From positions 5,558,501 through 5,622,500 of the forward strand of contig NC_092323.1 in assembly GCF_036785885.1 (NCBI RefSeq): 64,000 nt of DNA, in the 5' to 3' direction. A program made the position numbers and the translations under genes. The notes beneath the pieces are model-generated. The model saw nothing but the letters and a program-made list of their open reading frames with translations. It had not been told where the DNA came from and did not search any database. Position 1 is the first letter of the stretch, and every line of letters begins with the position of its first letter. The stretch comes from Coffea arabica. Its lineage: Eukaryota > Streptophyta > Magnoliopsida > Gentianales > Rubiaceae. Below are positions 33,001 through 45,739 of the stretch, piece after piece.

Positions 33001-35189
33001 TCCAACCCAAGCTGATGCACTGAACCGGTCGGAGCACTCGACCTTTAATTCTTGCAAAGATATTGGACAGTTTTTCTCTGCTGCAGCTTATCGTCCATTT
33101 TGTTACCTCAGACAAACTTATGTGGTTTAGAATAGATCACTTCTTAGGGTTATCAGCATAACTGCCAAGAGGGAGAGGGAAGGAAGCTTCCTTTCTGAAG
33201 CACATTTTCCCCTGAATTAACATAATATGACTGTATCCCAGTTACCAGGATGTTACAAAGGAATTCTCTAATGTTTCTGATTTCATGCAGGCCATCATCT
33301 GGTCGCATACTTGAGGCTCTCCATGTAGATCCTGCATCTGGTGTATCTCTTGACAAGGAAAAAAATGCCAAATTGTTGAAACCACCAGCAAGGTACTAAA
33401 AGCTATTGTTGGAATTCTTAATTATACTTTTATGTTGGCATGTGTAATCAATGGACATGCATGTTCATGGTAAAACTGTGAATGTTCAGCGTTTCATTTG
33501 CTTGGCAGCACATCCTCAGCGTTAGCCAAATTAAGCAAGGCAACTAGCAGTGGCAGCCTCACTAAGCAACAGGTGGAGAAGAAGGAAACGCCACAAGAGC
33601 GGCTAAAACGGATTATGAGCAAGCAACTAAACAAACAAAGTATTCATCCTCCCTTGTTATATAGCATATGGACAAAAAGTTCATGTGCAATTGTGTGGAA
33701 AGTATATATTGAACTTTAATTTGAGTTCACAGCCTGCATTATCTTTTCTCGAAAGAACACAAAAATTTTACCTTTGATCAATGGTGTGGACTTTTTCTTT
33801 TCTTTTTTTTTTCCTGGTGGCATAACTGGTTCTTGTTGCAGTTAAAAAAGATACAGCCGTTGAAATGGCTAAGAAAAGAGAACAGGAACGACAGAGGCTT
33901 GAAAAACTTGCAGAAACAAGTCGTGTTAGTCGATATCGTCATCGCAGTCGAAGTAGAAGCTACAGCCGATCTCCTTCCAGGTAGTGTGCACTGCTATTTG
34001 TGTTTAATATCAAGCTATGCAGCTTTTAAGCCACATGGCAACATGTGCGACATGCAGTACTTTGGAAAAGTGTTAATTTGTCAGGAAGGTGTAGCTCCAC
34101 AGAATATGTAGTCATGCTTAAATCTTTATTGCATTTCTGTTGCCTTCTGTCCTTTGTCTCTTGGTTTAGCTACTTTTGTCATCCAATGGTGGTATCGTAG
34201 CTTTTATTGAATCTTTACTAGTTTTCTAGATGTCTTTGAATCCAATGGTGGCATATTGGTTTAGCTTTTTGTCATCCATGTTAATTTGAATCTTTACTAG
34301 TTTTCTAGATGTCTTTGTACGGTCCCTTGTTCTACCTGGGAAGTCAGGCACTCAAAGAAATTATGTTTCAGATATAATTGAATTGAGCATTACGAATATG
34401 AAGCGTCAACTGGGTTATATATCTGAAAGCTATGGTAGTCTATATTCTCTTTTGCTGCAGCCCTAAGAAAGCTGCTTAAGAAAAGTGATGCATAATAAAG
34501 TTGTTTCAGAAGTTGAAACTTTTGTTTAAGTTGCAAAGGCAAAAGCTATTATTAGTACCTCCATGCTGCCTCCTAGGATCAGCTCTAATAAGCTTAAGAG
34601 GTTAAAAACGGAAAGAGAGCTACTGAAACATCATTTTGCTTTAAAAAGCAACTGAAACAAGCTATTTAAAGCTATCTATTACAAACTATACAAAATGTTA
34701 GGTTTCGGTTTTTTAGGGGTTGGGAGTAGGAAGGGAGAAATACTCTTCACGCATATATTTTTTTTTAAAGCATCCATGCTGTTAACTTTTTCATTTAGAT
34801 GAGTTGTTGTGGTAATTTGGTTTTCATCTCGTTTTCTTGGTGGTTGGAATAATTCCTACTTCGGTTCTCTAAATAAGTTTTGTGTTCTTCAACAGAAGGT
34901 ATCGTCGAAGTAGAAGTCGAAGCAGAGGTGGGGATTCTCAACGACGTCGCTCTCGCTCCCGCTCCCGTTCTCTGTCGGGCTCCTCCTCCTCCTCGCATTC
35001 ACATTCACGTTCACGTTCACAATCCCGCTCTTACTCTAGCTCGCGTTCTCACTCGCGCTCTATTTCTCGCTCTGGCTCACCTCGGTATGTTAACTGCTTT
35101 CATTTTTTTTTGTGCAGTGGAATTTTGATGTTTAGTCACTTACATAATTCTGGGTGTTGCACAGGGCAAGAAGGCGATCGAGATACTGA
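30094..35189 (+). CDS. CLASRP: CLK4-associating serine/arginine-rich protein (SWAP-type splicing regulator)
   Basis: Thirteen exons encode 566 residues: 30094-30290, 30947-30985, 31090-31238, 31452-31524, 32095-32386, 32475-32584, 32690-32737, 32821-33027, 33291-33392, 33509-33639, 33842-33980, 34896-35084 and 35165-35189. All junctions are GT-AG and the sum is in frame. The N-terminus MWHEARRSEKKVHDMM and a following IPWNGKQDILIDRFDGRA match the conserved DRY_EERY/SWAP N-terminal region of animal CLASRP. An acidic Asp/Glu block and KRYGWLVYMDKKAKEEE follow. A first short RS stretch (SRSRSRSYSPSHS) and the conserved EYITEFGGSDG lie in exon 8. TPQERLKRIMSKQLNKQ in exon 10 is the family's C-terminal motif. 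The end is an RS domain (exons 11-13) finishing ARRRSRY. It should act in the nucleus, regulating alternative splicing through CLK-type kinases. I recall the Arabidopsis orthologue as At4g36980. Confidence 0.93.
34150..34320. repeat. Direct repeat inside CLASRP intron 11
   Basis: The block GAATCTTTACTAGTTTTCTA followed by GATGTCTTTG occurs twice (about 34209-34239 and 34289-34318). TCATCCAATGGTGG-like sequence is also repeated between them, which suggests a local tandem duplication. Confidence 0.7.
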
Positions 35190-36461
35190 AGATTAATTTT
35201 GAAAAGGGATGCAGATCATTATGTGCTAGTGTCTATGTTGGAGTGTGGTTTGAGTTGAAAAATTCATCTATTTGGGATTCTCTTATTTTTCTTTTCCCCT
35301 TTAAATGTATTAACTGAAGTAATTAGAGTATATAGATAATGAAATTTCCCTGTGAATTTCTGTTCTCAGCCATAAACGGGGCGGGGGTAATAACTAAAGT
35401 GATACAGGTAGGGAAATTGGAAGTGGTAAAAGTTGTATCAGTTAAATTTTGTTTACTCGAGAGCTTGTTGACACGGTAGATTGGAAGTGCGAATCGTTTA
35501 AACCATCAGTAGTAATGTCAATGAAGGGGGGCAAAAAAGTGGGAAGAAGAAGAGCTGGCGGCCTAGCGTGAATGACTTGAAAGAGAATCGGTCGTTTGAG
35601 GTCTTCCATTCCGTTTTGTCTTTTCATGGTTCTAACTTCGCATCTCAAGCATCCCGTGTTGGCCACGGATTTGGCAGCGAACCCCAAAGAAAGCAAATCT
35701 TGCCGGTGGAACTTTGCTTTGCCTTGCTTTATTGTGCCTCTGAATCACGCTCACTCATCGAATGACCTCCATGAAAATGAAAGAGATGCTCTTTTCTCCT
35801 TTTAACTTTCCATTTTCGGACTTTATTTTGGTTCACAAACCTCCTCTACTCAAAAAGCTCTCTGTTGTAGCTATCTATAGGTTAGACGATATCAAAAGTT
35901 GAATCACCACACGAGGGGCTTCCATGCTACTTTAGTCTCTTTTGCTTTCGAGTGGCTGCAGAGGTTTTAGGCCGGCGACCTTCCCTGCAGTCCCATCCTA
36001 ATCCTAAATCCTAAACCACCCTACGCCTAATCCTAATCCCATATAAAACTATTACAAATGTGGGATCCACATCCCACCGGATCGAGAAATGAGGTCCTTC
36101 CTTCAAACTCCCACAACTCGACAAGGACATGCCCGTGGCTCGCTCGCCCTCCCTCTCCCTGGGAAATCATTTTATTGAATATGGAAAACCAACTTTAAAA
36201 ACCGTTTGTTGTTTCACAATTTTGTTAATTGCTTAACTTGCTCATCGAGTAGTAAGCCACCGGAGCGGAGAGTGCCATTTCTTTTTCAATTTATTTGGAG
36301 AACCATACCACCATTAATCTTTCCATACCCCACCGACTAACTTGAAATATCATACTACATCTAATTTTATCAATCGATAGCTTTCAAAAAGGGCTCTTTA
36401 GATTAATTAATTCTCAAAGATTGTGCAGCTTTTTATACTGCACTCCATTCGTGCGTGCGTG

Positions 36462-36472
<11 letters not shown>

Positions 36473-36509
<37 letters not shown>
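36473..36509. repeat. (AT)n microsatellite
   Basis: A TG/TA-flanked AT dinucleotide run of about 37 bases, preceded by a short GT run. Confidence 0.9.
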
Positions 36510-36511
<2 letters not shown>

Positions 36512-39500
36512 TGGCTTGGTGATGCAATCTATTCTTCGGGAAACCACCTCTGGTTAAGCTGTAGCCAATAATTATTTCTTTAAGCACGTAGACAACCTAC
36601 CTATTTTGGATCAATTTTTAATTATAAGGACGTTGATGGGAAGCACATGGGATGGTGAATCTCTCTTCGATAAATAATACTATATGTGTATATATATAAT
36701 CTTCTCGTATGAAATGTCTAATGCTGCTATTTGTGACTATAATAAGACCCTACCGAATGATTCTATCGTAGTAAACATGCAATCTCCTCTCTTATTATAA
36801 TCGTTAGGGCCCCTTAACTACTACCCTTGCAGCAACTTAGAAGATCCCAAATAAATCACTTTCTTTTTTCTTCAATTCAGTGCAGATTTAATTAGGTTTA
36901 CACCTATGATTATAAATTTGCTCATGGCTCCGTCTCAATCACACAGACACAAACACAAATGGAGGCGTCAGGCTGAGGTCATCACCTCATAGGTCCATGC
37001 CAGTTAAGCTGTAATCTCATGCATATCTATATACCTGTAATTTAATCATTTGCGTCTACTTTGGAACAAGTATCCCGATGAAGCATATTAACTTTTTTTT
37101 TTTTTTTTTTGAAAAAAAAAAGGGATGAAGAAGTATCCGAATGGAGGTTTCCGAAGAAGCTGGTTTGCGAAGAGTACAAACCAGGAATAAGTTGCATCGC
37201 AAAAGTTAACTCAGGCCTGCAAGTTAGAACTAACTAATGATTGGAGGTCATGTGATTTTGCTTGATACCTGTTTAATTTTGCTGTACCCTTGTTGTACTG
37301 GTGTTTGGCTAGCAAGAAGATATCGGGAACCCAATGATCTTTTTTTATCCGTGCAGAGATATTCCAATGATTTTAGTGAGATCAAAAGCTGCTTAATTCT
37401 TGAATCATCTTTATATTTTTACCAATCATTGTTGGTAATGTACAAATTGGCACCAAAAAAACTCCAGATTACCGTTCACCGTGCAAGGCATTATGGGAGA
37501 AGAAAAGGTCACCAGCAAAGGAAACACGACTTGACTAAACAGAAATTATGGGAGCAAGCGAAGCTTGTAAGATCCGGACATGAAATGAAAGCAATGCTGC
37601 CTACTATGCTTGCTCAATAGTCAACAGTCGTTGAAATTTGATTTTAAAATGACAAGAGTACGTGAGCTTTCTTTGCTCAAGACGAACATGCATGGTCATG
37701 GACCCCCCAACCCAATTTTTGCCCACTTATTCCATGGACAAGAAAACTGGTTTTCTATCCCAGTCTTTTCTACGTAGCATGCTCCCATGGGCAGCTGGTT
37801 CCCACATTGCCAAGACCGTTAATGACATTTTCTGGACTTTTGTAGTTGTAGGTCTCCGTGAAAGTGAGAAGCCATGCTCGCTCGGTCCCTGCTGCTCTCC
37901 TCTTGCTCCTACAAATCTAAGTCCCACGTAACAAAGATTTTCTCTTTGGATTGACCATTTCTTTTTCGTAATTAATTAGCCGACCCGACCCCTTGCATTT
38001 TCTCTGTCTTGCGGGGGGGAGTTTGTGGTGAAGGTGTGCAGTCTTTTTCTTTGATCCTGTTTAAGATATTAATAGAGAAATGCGTCCACATAGGTCATGC
38101 TTCGTCACCGCCTTGTGTCGTCCGTGGCAGACCAGGGATTTGAGCTTTTGCCTTCATAATTCTTCCAAAAAAAAAAAAAGGTTATGTATATATACACACA
38201 CACACACACACACACATAAATTTCACTTGCATCAACGATTGTATATGAAACAATACAATACAGTCTTGGAGGCAGCTATCCTCCCACTCAATCAATCCCT
38301 TACAACCCTGATCCATACACCAACGTATTATGCTTGCATCGAGGATATATAAGTGACCTGTGTGATCGAAATTTAAGTGGTTGCCATTTGCTATCTGGTT
38401 TTCCTTTTTTTAAGGTTTCTTCTAACTTGCAATTCATCTTTTCTTTTTTTGGGCTCATAGTAGTAATTTAGAGTCACATAACATAATATCAGTTGATGCG
38501 CATAATTAAAGGTGCTGAAACGTAAGATGAAGAAAAGTTAGCGGTCAAAAGATTGACTAACCATATGATCTGTAGTCTTTAATTAGGGATCAAATGAATG
38601 TTTTGGAATGAAGCATCGGCCAGCCAAATTTGATTAAGCTCCGAATTTTAAGGTGATATGCACATGTTAGCCCAAAATTATCGAAGTCAACCAGCAATTA
38701 ACTTCATCCAAAAGAAGAGGGCAAAAAAAAAAAATATATATATATATATATTCTCCTCGAGACCTTGGCAGATGACTATCAATCAAAAAAGATTAAAAAC
38801 TGGAAATGTATGAAGTTGTCAGCGTTATATCACGTGCTTGGGTTCGAATTCATGACCGTTACTCCTAATCACAAGCTTAATTTATTAGCAGTTAGCTCGA
38901 TCGCAATAGAATGGACACTAGGAAAATTGAGGAGAGCTGAGGTCCATATATTTTACTTTTATTCTGGTTCTGAAATTCTTTGTAACTGCAAAGAAATTGG
39001 GGTTTTTTTAATTTTAGGCCGGTGATGAATATGATGAACTCATGAGAGGTACCTTCTCAATTGGCAGGCAAACGGTGGTTGACCGGTGACTCGTGGGAAG
39101 GTATTCATGGCGGGCAAAACATAAAAATAAAAGAAGATACGTGAATTTTAGTAAAGTAGGGCTACTGTTTGATTTCATGTGACTTCATCTCCTAAACGAA
39201 ACAGAACAGAAATAAATTATGGAGGCCGGCGGTTGAAATCACAAGTACAGCCAAACGTTGTAGTTACAGGTCCCCCCAGAAAAACGACACCATTTTGATC
39301 GGTCATACAATGCACACCATTTATGTAGGATCGTAATATTGAAATGATTTTTCGCATTTGATTCAATTTCGAAATGTTTTTTTTTTTTTTTTATCTCGAG
39401 TTACTTTATCCGTTTAAGAATAATAATAATAAGAAAAAATTGATGTGCCGTCTATTAAGTACTAGTAGCAAACGACTTATTTATTGAGCAAAAGTGAGAT

Positions 39501-40128
39501 TCGTTTTGTATAAATAGTCACCTAGATATAGATATATAATTAATACCACCAAATGTAATGTACTTTATTTATTTTTTTTCTGGATACAATAATATTCTTA
39601 TAACATAATCTATTCTATTTTAGAGGTTGAAAAATCTAAAGAAATTGTATTAAGAATTAGCAGGTATACATCATGTTAGACTAGATCAAATAATTGCCCT
39701 AACATCTCCATCTTTGAATTTTTTCCATTGAAGTTGAGGTTCAAAGAAAGTGGTAGCAAGGCATTGTTTGGTGTAGCGTCTCATTGGCTATTTTTTGGTA
39801 CAGCTACGAAGAAGAAGTAAGAAATCTATTGTGCGTACTTTGTGAGCTGAATTAAAGCTACCATTGAATAAGTGCAATTGGTTTATTGTCTTCCACTTGC
39901 TAACTAATCCACCAAAAGAAAAAAAGGTAAAACTTCATCTGTGTTTGGTGTTTTGTTGATATACAAAATCTTTAAATCAATTCAAAGTATTTTTGAAGAT
40001 AAATAGACTGGTATGAACTGATGCTCAAGCACCTCGATCTGATCCAGATACTTCACGTTTTGCTGGCTTCTGGAATAGTTTTTTCATTTTTTCTTTTAGC
40101 ATCTTTGTATAGTAATTTCCATTCCTTG

Positions 40129-40131
<3 letters not shown>

Positions 40132-40159
<28 letters not shown>
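40132..40159. repeat. (CT)n microsatellite
   Basis: About thirteen CT units followed by TTTG. The opposing GA run generates Arg/Glu-only open frames on the other strand. Confidence 0.9.
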
Positions 40160-40162
<3 letters not shown>

Positions 40163-40609
40163 TTTTTTTAACAGCCGGACAGCAAGAAGAAAGAATCTTT
40201 CTATATACGCGGAAAAACACACACTTGAGAGAGAGAGAGTACACGATTTCTAAAAGATCCTACAAGTGGACCAGAATAAGTAAGTAAATTTGTACCACTT
40301 GCTGCCATTAGATAAGAAAGAATTAATCATTCATGCCAATTGCACTTTGAAGCATAATTCTCATGATTTTTAGTAGTTCCCCTACCCACACGTTCTAATT
40401 CACACAATTTATACTGGCGATAACGAATGAAAGGAAACATTTATCTTGACCTTGATATTTTCACTACTTTCCCTCCGTAGCATAAAGTTTCGAAGCACAA
40501 AGATTTACTCCTCTCTTTTATATAAAAAAAAATTTGGAAAGAAAGCCTAAAGATTTACTAAAGCAATATGAATGCTCATCTGGAATCATACTAATAGAAT
40601 ATTAAAAAT

Positions 40610-41764
40610 CAATGTTTTAAAACCCATTCTGGACTGATCGGTTGAATCATTGACCGACCGGCCTTCTTTTTGGTTTGAATATGTTTAAAAAATCAGTGTG
40701 TATCAATTTTCAATTAAACCAATTGAACCGTCCGGTTCAATCAGTTTGCATTTCATTTATTTGTTAATGCCCTTTAAGTGTTTCAATTTTTATCATATAA
40801 ACCAGTACTCATATAATTTAGGAAGATTAAAAATATATGAAATATTAATAATAATCTCACATTAATAATATAAATCTATAAATCATTTTATATTATTCTC
40901 AAATTGACCCTGTCTCCACATTTTCATTTTCGTAATCAACTACAACTATGATACTCATCGAGCAAGTAATGTTTGGCAAAACTACTTTGGCAATCTTACC
41001 ACAAAACAATGCTCATCTGGATTGCGCATTTTGGGAGTTTTTATAATAAAATAATATTAAAGCACTCTTTTCTAGATGTAATCTATACAAGAAAAAAAAA
41101 TGGTTGAAAAACATATTCAGTAAATATTTTCGAAAATTTAAAAAAGCTGCAATGCAAACGATGTCAATAGAATGATATTGTAAATTTATATTTAAAAAAT
41201 ATTTAAATTGTATTAGTATAAGCCTTCTCATCTAACCAGATTGATTATTTGCTTGCTTTTTCCTTTTTGCATAAGATTGAGTAAACATTTTTTTTGGCAA
41301 TAATAAGCTTCATAACCCGTTGTATGCTTCTTCTTATTCCCCCTTTTTTCCCCCTCATTTCCAACTTCTAAATGGAATCCTTATATTATATAAAAATGAG
41401 TTGCGGTTGAAATTGTTGTGATTAAAGAGGGATTTTGAATTTCAACCGCATGGATAGGGGAATTTTTGAAATGTAAAATGATGTGGAGTTTATTTTTAGT
41501 TTTGCGCACAAGTGATGATAGCATGTGTTTTGATATGTTTACAGAAATCTCCTCATATTTGTACATTTAAAGTGTTTATTTATGGAGATATTTGGGTATT
41601 TTTGAACGTGAGATTATTTATAATAGATTATTAAAAATATTAATAATATTTATGACATATTGATGACATCACAGGTTAATACGATCAGTTCAACGGTTGA
41701 ACCAGTGACCCTTATCCCATTCATTTTTTTGGATCAATGAATGGTTTGGGTTTCAAAACCTTGC
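40610..41764. mobile_element. Nonautonomous DNA transposon with CAAtGTTTTaAAACCCA ends
   Basis: The left end CAATGTTTTAAAACCCA and the reverse complement of the right end (CAAGGTTTTGAAACCCA) are inverted repeats with two mismatches. The flanks TTAAAAAT and CTAAAAAT look like an 8-bp target duplication with one mismatch, pointing to a hAT-like origin. Just inside both ends lies a GGTTGAA/TTGAACC-type motif (GATCGGTTGAATC and AACGGTTGAACC). There is no coding capacity over about 1.15 kb. Confidence 0.65.
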
Positions 41765-41771
41765 TAAAAAT

Positions 41772-42250
41772 ATTGTTGCATTTCCCTTCCACAGACTAGA
41801 CCACAGGGAGTCGAATAATTACATAACAAGTAGCATGAGCATGCATTTCAGTGTGCAAGTAGTTTGCCAACGTCTTTTTCTCTCTTTTTCTTTTTCCTTT
41901 TTTGGTTTCCCCCCTTTATTTCTTCGCAGAACAAATAGATACACACGCATATTATTATCAATTTAGCGGTCCACATCCTCAAGAGTGGAAGACCCCCAAA
42001 AAAATAAAAAATAAAAGTAGAATCCATCTTAACCATCAAATCCCCGTATAAATAAATCGATCATTAACAATAATCTGTCATTACTCACTAGTCACTCCCA
42101 TAAAAATCCCAGCAGCAATCAAATGATTCACAAACATAAACAACAATTCATGCTTGTTTTGTTATCATTTTTTTTTAATCTTTTTCTGCTTTCAACCAAA
42201 ATGTCAATTACCAAAATCTAAAAGCGGGGCCCCACTCCACTACCCTTCCC
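41772..42250. other. Upstream region of the SMI1/KNR4-like gene
   Basis: There is no gene here. The region is AT-rich with pyrimidine runs (41875-41925) and should include promoter elements of the next gene. Confidence 0.5.
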
Positions 42251-42258
42251 TATAAGTA
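42251..42258 (+). promoter_or_regulatory. Putative TATA box of the SMI1/KNR4-like gene
   Basis: CTATAAGTA lies about 320 bases upstream of the main ATG. It is followed by a pyrimidine-rich leader, as is typical of plant core promoters. Confidence 0.45.
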
Positions 42259-42285
42259 TCCCTGCTTTCTTTGCATCCGCCCCAT

Positions 42286-42546
42286 ATGATAAATCATAAA
42301 ACTCCTCCATTTCCACTTCACTATTATCATCACTCTTTCTTCTTCGTCTCTAGTCTTCCCAAAGTTTTTTGTTTTTTGTTTTTCGTTTTAAAGAAAGAAA
42401 AAAAGAAAAAAAAAAAAGGAATAGCCATTCTCCTGCCAACTTTCAAGAACTCGAACCCAGAACAAATTCTCAGAACAAATTCTTCATTTTTTGTTTACTT
42501 CTTGTCTTCTTCTTCTTTATTTTCCTTCTTTCTCCGAGGCCCATAA
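42286..42546 (+). CDS. Long upstream ORF in the SMI1/KNR4-like leader (86 aa)
   Basis: The first ATG after the TATA-like site opens 86 codons and stops 24 bases before the main ATG at 42571. Its composition (Phe/Ser/Lys, His-Tyr cluster near the start) mirrors the simple CT- and A-rich DNA, so it may be untranslated or removed in a leader intron. If present in the mRNA it would reduce initiation at the main start. Confidence 0.35.
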   Translation: MINHKTPPFPLHYYHHSFFFVSSLPKVFCFLFFVLKKEKKKKKKGIAILLPTFKNSNPEQILRTNSSFFVYFLSSSSLFSFFLRGP

Positions 42547-42570
42547 AGCCCATCTTTACTATCACTGACA

Positions 42571-43797
42571 ATGGTGGACGTAGACCGGAGGATGACCGGT
42601 CTAAACCCGGCCCACGTGGCGGGCCTCCGGCGGCTCTCCGCTAGAGCAGCCGCAGCTGCCTCCGCTTCGACTCCCTCCACGCCTCTCCCTCCGCGCAACA
42701 GCCTCCTCTCCTTCACTTCTTTAGCTGATAAAGTGCTAACCCATCTGAAGAACTCGGGTGTTCAAGTCCAACCCGGTTTGAGCGAATCCGAATTTGCACG
42801 GGCCGAAGCGGAGTTTGGGTTTGGCTTTCCACCTGACCTTAAAGCTATTCTCTCAGCTGGGTTGCCGCTGGGCCCTGGATTCCCGGACTGGAGGTCTGCC
42901 GGGCCGTCTCGTCTTCAGCTCCGGGCCTCTATTAATCTCCCTATCGCCGCTATCTCCTTTCACATAGCCCGAAATTCTTTGTGGTCCAAATCTTGGGGGC
43001 CCAGGCCATCGGACCCGGAAAAGGCGCTCAAGATCGCCAGAAATGCCCTGAAACGGGCCCCGCTTTTGATCCCCATTTTTAACCATTGTTACATTCCCTG
43101 TAATCCTTGCTTGGCCGGGAATCCCATTTTCTACGTCGATGAGCATCGGATTTTCTGCTGCGGTTTTGATCTCTCCGACTTCTTCGACAGGGAATCGTCG
43201 CTGTTCCAGAGCTCAGACCCTCAGATTCTATCCAGACAACGATCCGTGAGTGAGAGGTCAGCTGGGTCGTCGTCGACGAACTTTTCGAGAAGAAGCCTGG
43301 ACGCTCTGGCCGCCGGCGGAGGCAGAACGCCGAGATGGGTGGAGTTCTGGAGCGACGCGGCCGTGGATCGACGTCGGCGGAATTCGAACTCGTCGTCCTC
43401 GTCATCGTCGTCGCCGGAGAGGTACTTCGAGATGCCCAGGTCGGAAATTCCGAAATGGGTGGAGGAGTACGTGGAGCAAATAGGGTCGGTTTTGAGGGAA
43501 GGAGGGTGGGACGAATCGGACGTGTCAGAGATCGTGCAGGTGTCAGCATCGGGGTTCTTTGAGGGAGGGGAGATGGTTTTGTTGGATAATCAGGCGGTCA
43601 TGGACGCTCTCCTGGTGAAAGCGGATCGGTTCTCGGATTCGCTGAGGAAAGCTGGGTGGAGCTCTGAGGAAGTTTCGGAAGCACTGGGTTTCGATTTCCG
43701 GTCGGAGAAGGAGAGGAAACCGGCTAAGAAGTTGTCTCCGGAGTTGGTGGAGAAAATTGGGAAACTGGCTGAGTCGGTTTCCAGGTCGTCGTCATGA
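42571..43797 (+). CDS. SMI1/KNR4-like domain protein, intronless (408 aa)
   Basis: This single uninterrupted GC-rich frame stands out from the AT-rich surroundings. Residues about 50-210 fit the SMI1/KNR4 (SUKH-type) fold. [20 protein letters not shown] leads into [20 protein letters not shown], the family's typical helix and FPxDL motif. There follow [11 protein letters not shown], several Trp-rich turns, and [20 protein letters not shown] near 190-210. Residues about 215-290 are Ser/Arg-rich low complexity. The C-terminal part (about 290-408) has [21 protein letters not shown] and [19 protein letters not shown]. In yeast the domain scaffolds cell-wall signalling; the plant role is not known to me. 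I recall Arabidopsis relatives At5g67020 and At3g50340. The gene starts at [10 protein letters not shown]; a second Met lies at residue 8. Confidence 0.88.
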   Translation: MVDVDRRMTGLNPAHVAGLRRLSARAAAAASASTPSTPLPPRNSLLSFTSLADKVLTHLKNSGVQVQPGLSESEFARAEAEFGFGFPPDLKAILSAGLPLGPGFPDWRSAGPSRLQLRASINLPIAAISFHIARNSLWSKSWGPRPSDPEKALKIARNALKRAPLLIPIFNHCYIPCNPCLAGNPIFYVDEHRIFCCGFDLSDFFDRESSLFQSSDPQILSRQRSVSERSAGSSSTNFSRRSLDALAAGGGRTPRWVEFWSDAAVDRRRRNSNSSSSSSSSPERYFEMPRSEIPKWVEEYVEQIGSVLREGGWDESDVSEIVQVSASGFFEGGEMVLLDNQAVMDALLVKADRFSDSLRKAGWSSEEVSEALGFDFRSEKERKPAKKLSPELVEKIGKLAESVSRSSS

Positions 43798-45718
43798 TAC
43801 GATGGACAGCCAAGCCCTCTGTACTATAAAAAAAATCTGGGGCATATCGGCAGCAGACGTCGAGATTCTTTTCTTTTTTTTTTTTTTGGGTTTTTGAGAT
43901 TTTCAATACCTCGGGTTTGCCTTTTGCCTCTTTTGGGTATAGGAGAGAAAAAGAAAAGTATAAAAATTCCGGAAAAAAGAAAAGAAAAGAAATGAGAGGT
44001 AGAGTATCAAACGATTTTCTTGTCAAATACTTGCTAGGTTCCACAGAAAAATGGGTGGGGGTGCATGTATCAAAGTGGTTACGTTACTATTAGGAGGAGG
44101 ATTTGATGATATTAATTGTTGTAAAGTGTATGTGGAATTTTAACAAAAAGAAATCATATGAAATTTGATCTTTTCTTCTTTATTTTAACGAACGGATGGA
44201 TGGCAGAGGTCAAGCGTCGAGAGAAGAAAGAAGGTTGTGTGTGTGTGTTTGATCGCTTCGCTTGGAAGTTGGAACTAAACTGGTTGGTGGTTGGTGGTGT
44301 TTTGATTTTGAAACAACTCCTCATTCCTCCTCCGGCTCCTCTAGTTTTGTACAGCTACTACACTTAACAATAATAATATATTATGATAATATGGATGATA
44401 AAAAGAGTAGTAGTATTAGCGTCGGCAAAAGAGAGAGATAATTACTACTCCCATCATGTTTATCGTGCTCACAGCTAAGAAGCTATTGAAATTTGCCAAA
44501 ACCACGACGAACCATATTTTCTTTTCCCCCTTTGAAATTTTGTGGTTTTTCGTTTGTACGTTTCTGGGTTGTAGCGGATCAATGGGAAAGAAATCAAATG
44601 GCACAGGACTCGAATGGGGCAGCGCACGTGTGCTTCTTTTTTCTTTTTGGGGCGAGCAGAAAGACGTTGTTGTCGTCACTTGTCAGACTCACCCCCGAAC
44701 CTGAGACACAGGCAGAGAGTGTGTGCCCCGGCTTGGAAAAATTGAAACCAATGAATGAATGTATATATACATATATACATTTTTTGGGGTTGAATGAATC
44801 AGCTCAAATCAATTGCAACTGGCTGGTGGAAGGTGGGACTCTGGCCAATTTTTGCTTCTGAAATAAGCCACAGCAGCAACGGCTTCGTTTGTTCCCAGCC
44901 TCTCAGCCCAACCATGAATGAATGAATGCATGAATTGAATACGTTGTCTTGCTGTTGGGGCGATATGTGGGGTTTCGGAGTTATTTGTGTGCCTGTTTTT
45001 GGCAGATTGTAGCACTGACTGGAGCAGTCAGTAGCCTCCTCTTCGTTTTGGACCGAAGAGATTTTCACTTTATTATGCTTTAACAAAATTTATTTTTGAT
45101 AATTGACATCATCGATATAATTCAATGCAATTTTTATTTTATCATTTGAATGTATACGCACTTGCAACTCAGATGTGCGTGCGGTTTTTGTTCTTTTAGC
45201 TTTTCCAAACTTTTTTGTCTATCATGAATTCTTCATCTTGTTACTTTCCCTTTCTCAGGTATGAAATGAACAATGGCGTGAATTTGATTAGACGGGTCTC
45301 AATAGCAAGTGAAAAGGAAATTATGTCTGCCTAACGTCTATTCTTTTGAGAAACTGCAAAATTTGAGTTTGATGCCAGAGACGGAGAATTCGATGGAGAT
45401 ATGTGTATAATTTCCTTGGAATTGGGAAACAGAAAATTAAAAAAAAAAGGATAAAACTGTCGTCTGGGGGAGGGGATGGGCTCTCCACTATCCACTATTC
45501 ACAAGGTGGAAAAGGGTAGGGAAAGAAAAGAAAAACCTGACAACGATACAAACAACACCCACGCCCCCACCCCCACCCCCCCCGGGCTCCTCCGCTGCCC
45601 AGTCTCCTCCCGTCCCGTCCCCGGGTTTAGCTTTTGAAAGACAGAACAACGAGGTAATCTCCCTTTTTTTTTTTTGGGGTTGTACTCGAGGAAGAAATGA
45701 TTCTACCGGGAGTTTACT
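43798..45718. other. Intergenic DNA 3' of the SMI1/KNR4-like gene
   Basis: It contains the presumed 3' UTR, a C-rich block at about 45556-45622 (CCCACCCCC-type) and short poly-T runs. Frames over it on both strands have no domain. Confidence 0.5.
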
Positions 45719-45739
45719 GCTCTTACTATACAGCTTCTC

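Larger units (their letters stand above)
35190..40609. other. Gene-free interval between CLASRP and the next repeat
   Basis: The CLASRP 3' UTR should occupy the first few hundred bases. A cluster of CCTAATCC and CCTAAACC units lies at about 35997-36040, telomere-like but irregular. Microsatellites are (AT)n at 36473-36509, (CA)n at about 38195-38215 and (CT)n at 40132-40159. Frames such as 37237-37620 (127 codons) and 35568-35805 carry no recognisable domain and no splice partners that I could join. Confidence 0.5.

Noticed and set aside
35997-36045. Interstitial telomere (CCTAA-like units)
   Set aside because: The units are irregular (CCTAATCC, CCTAAATCC, CCTAAACC) and few, not a CCCTAAA array.
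37237-37620. 127-codon plus-strand frame
   Set aside because: No similarity to any family I know and mixed low-complexity content; no supporting splice or promoter signals.
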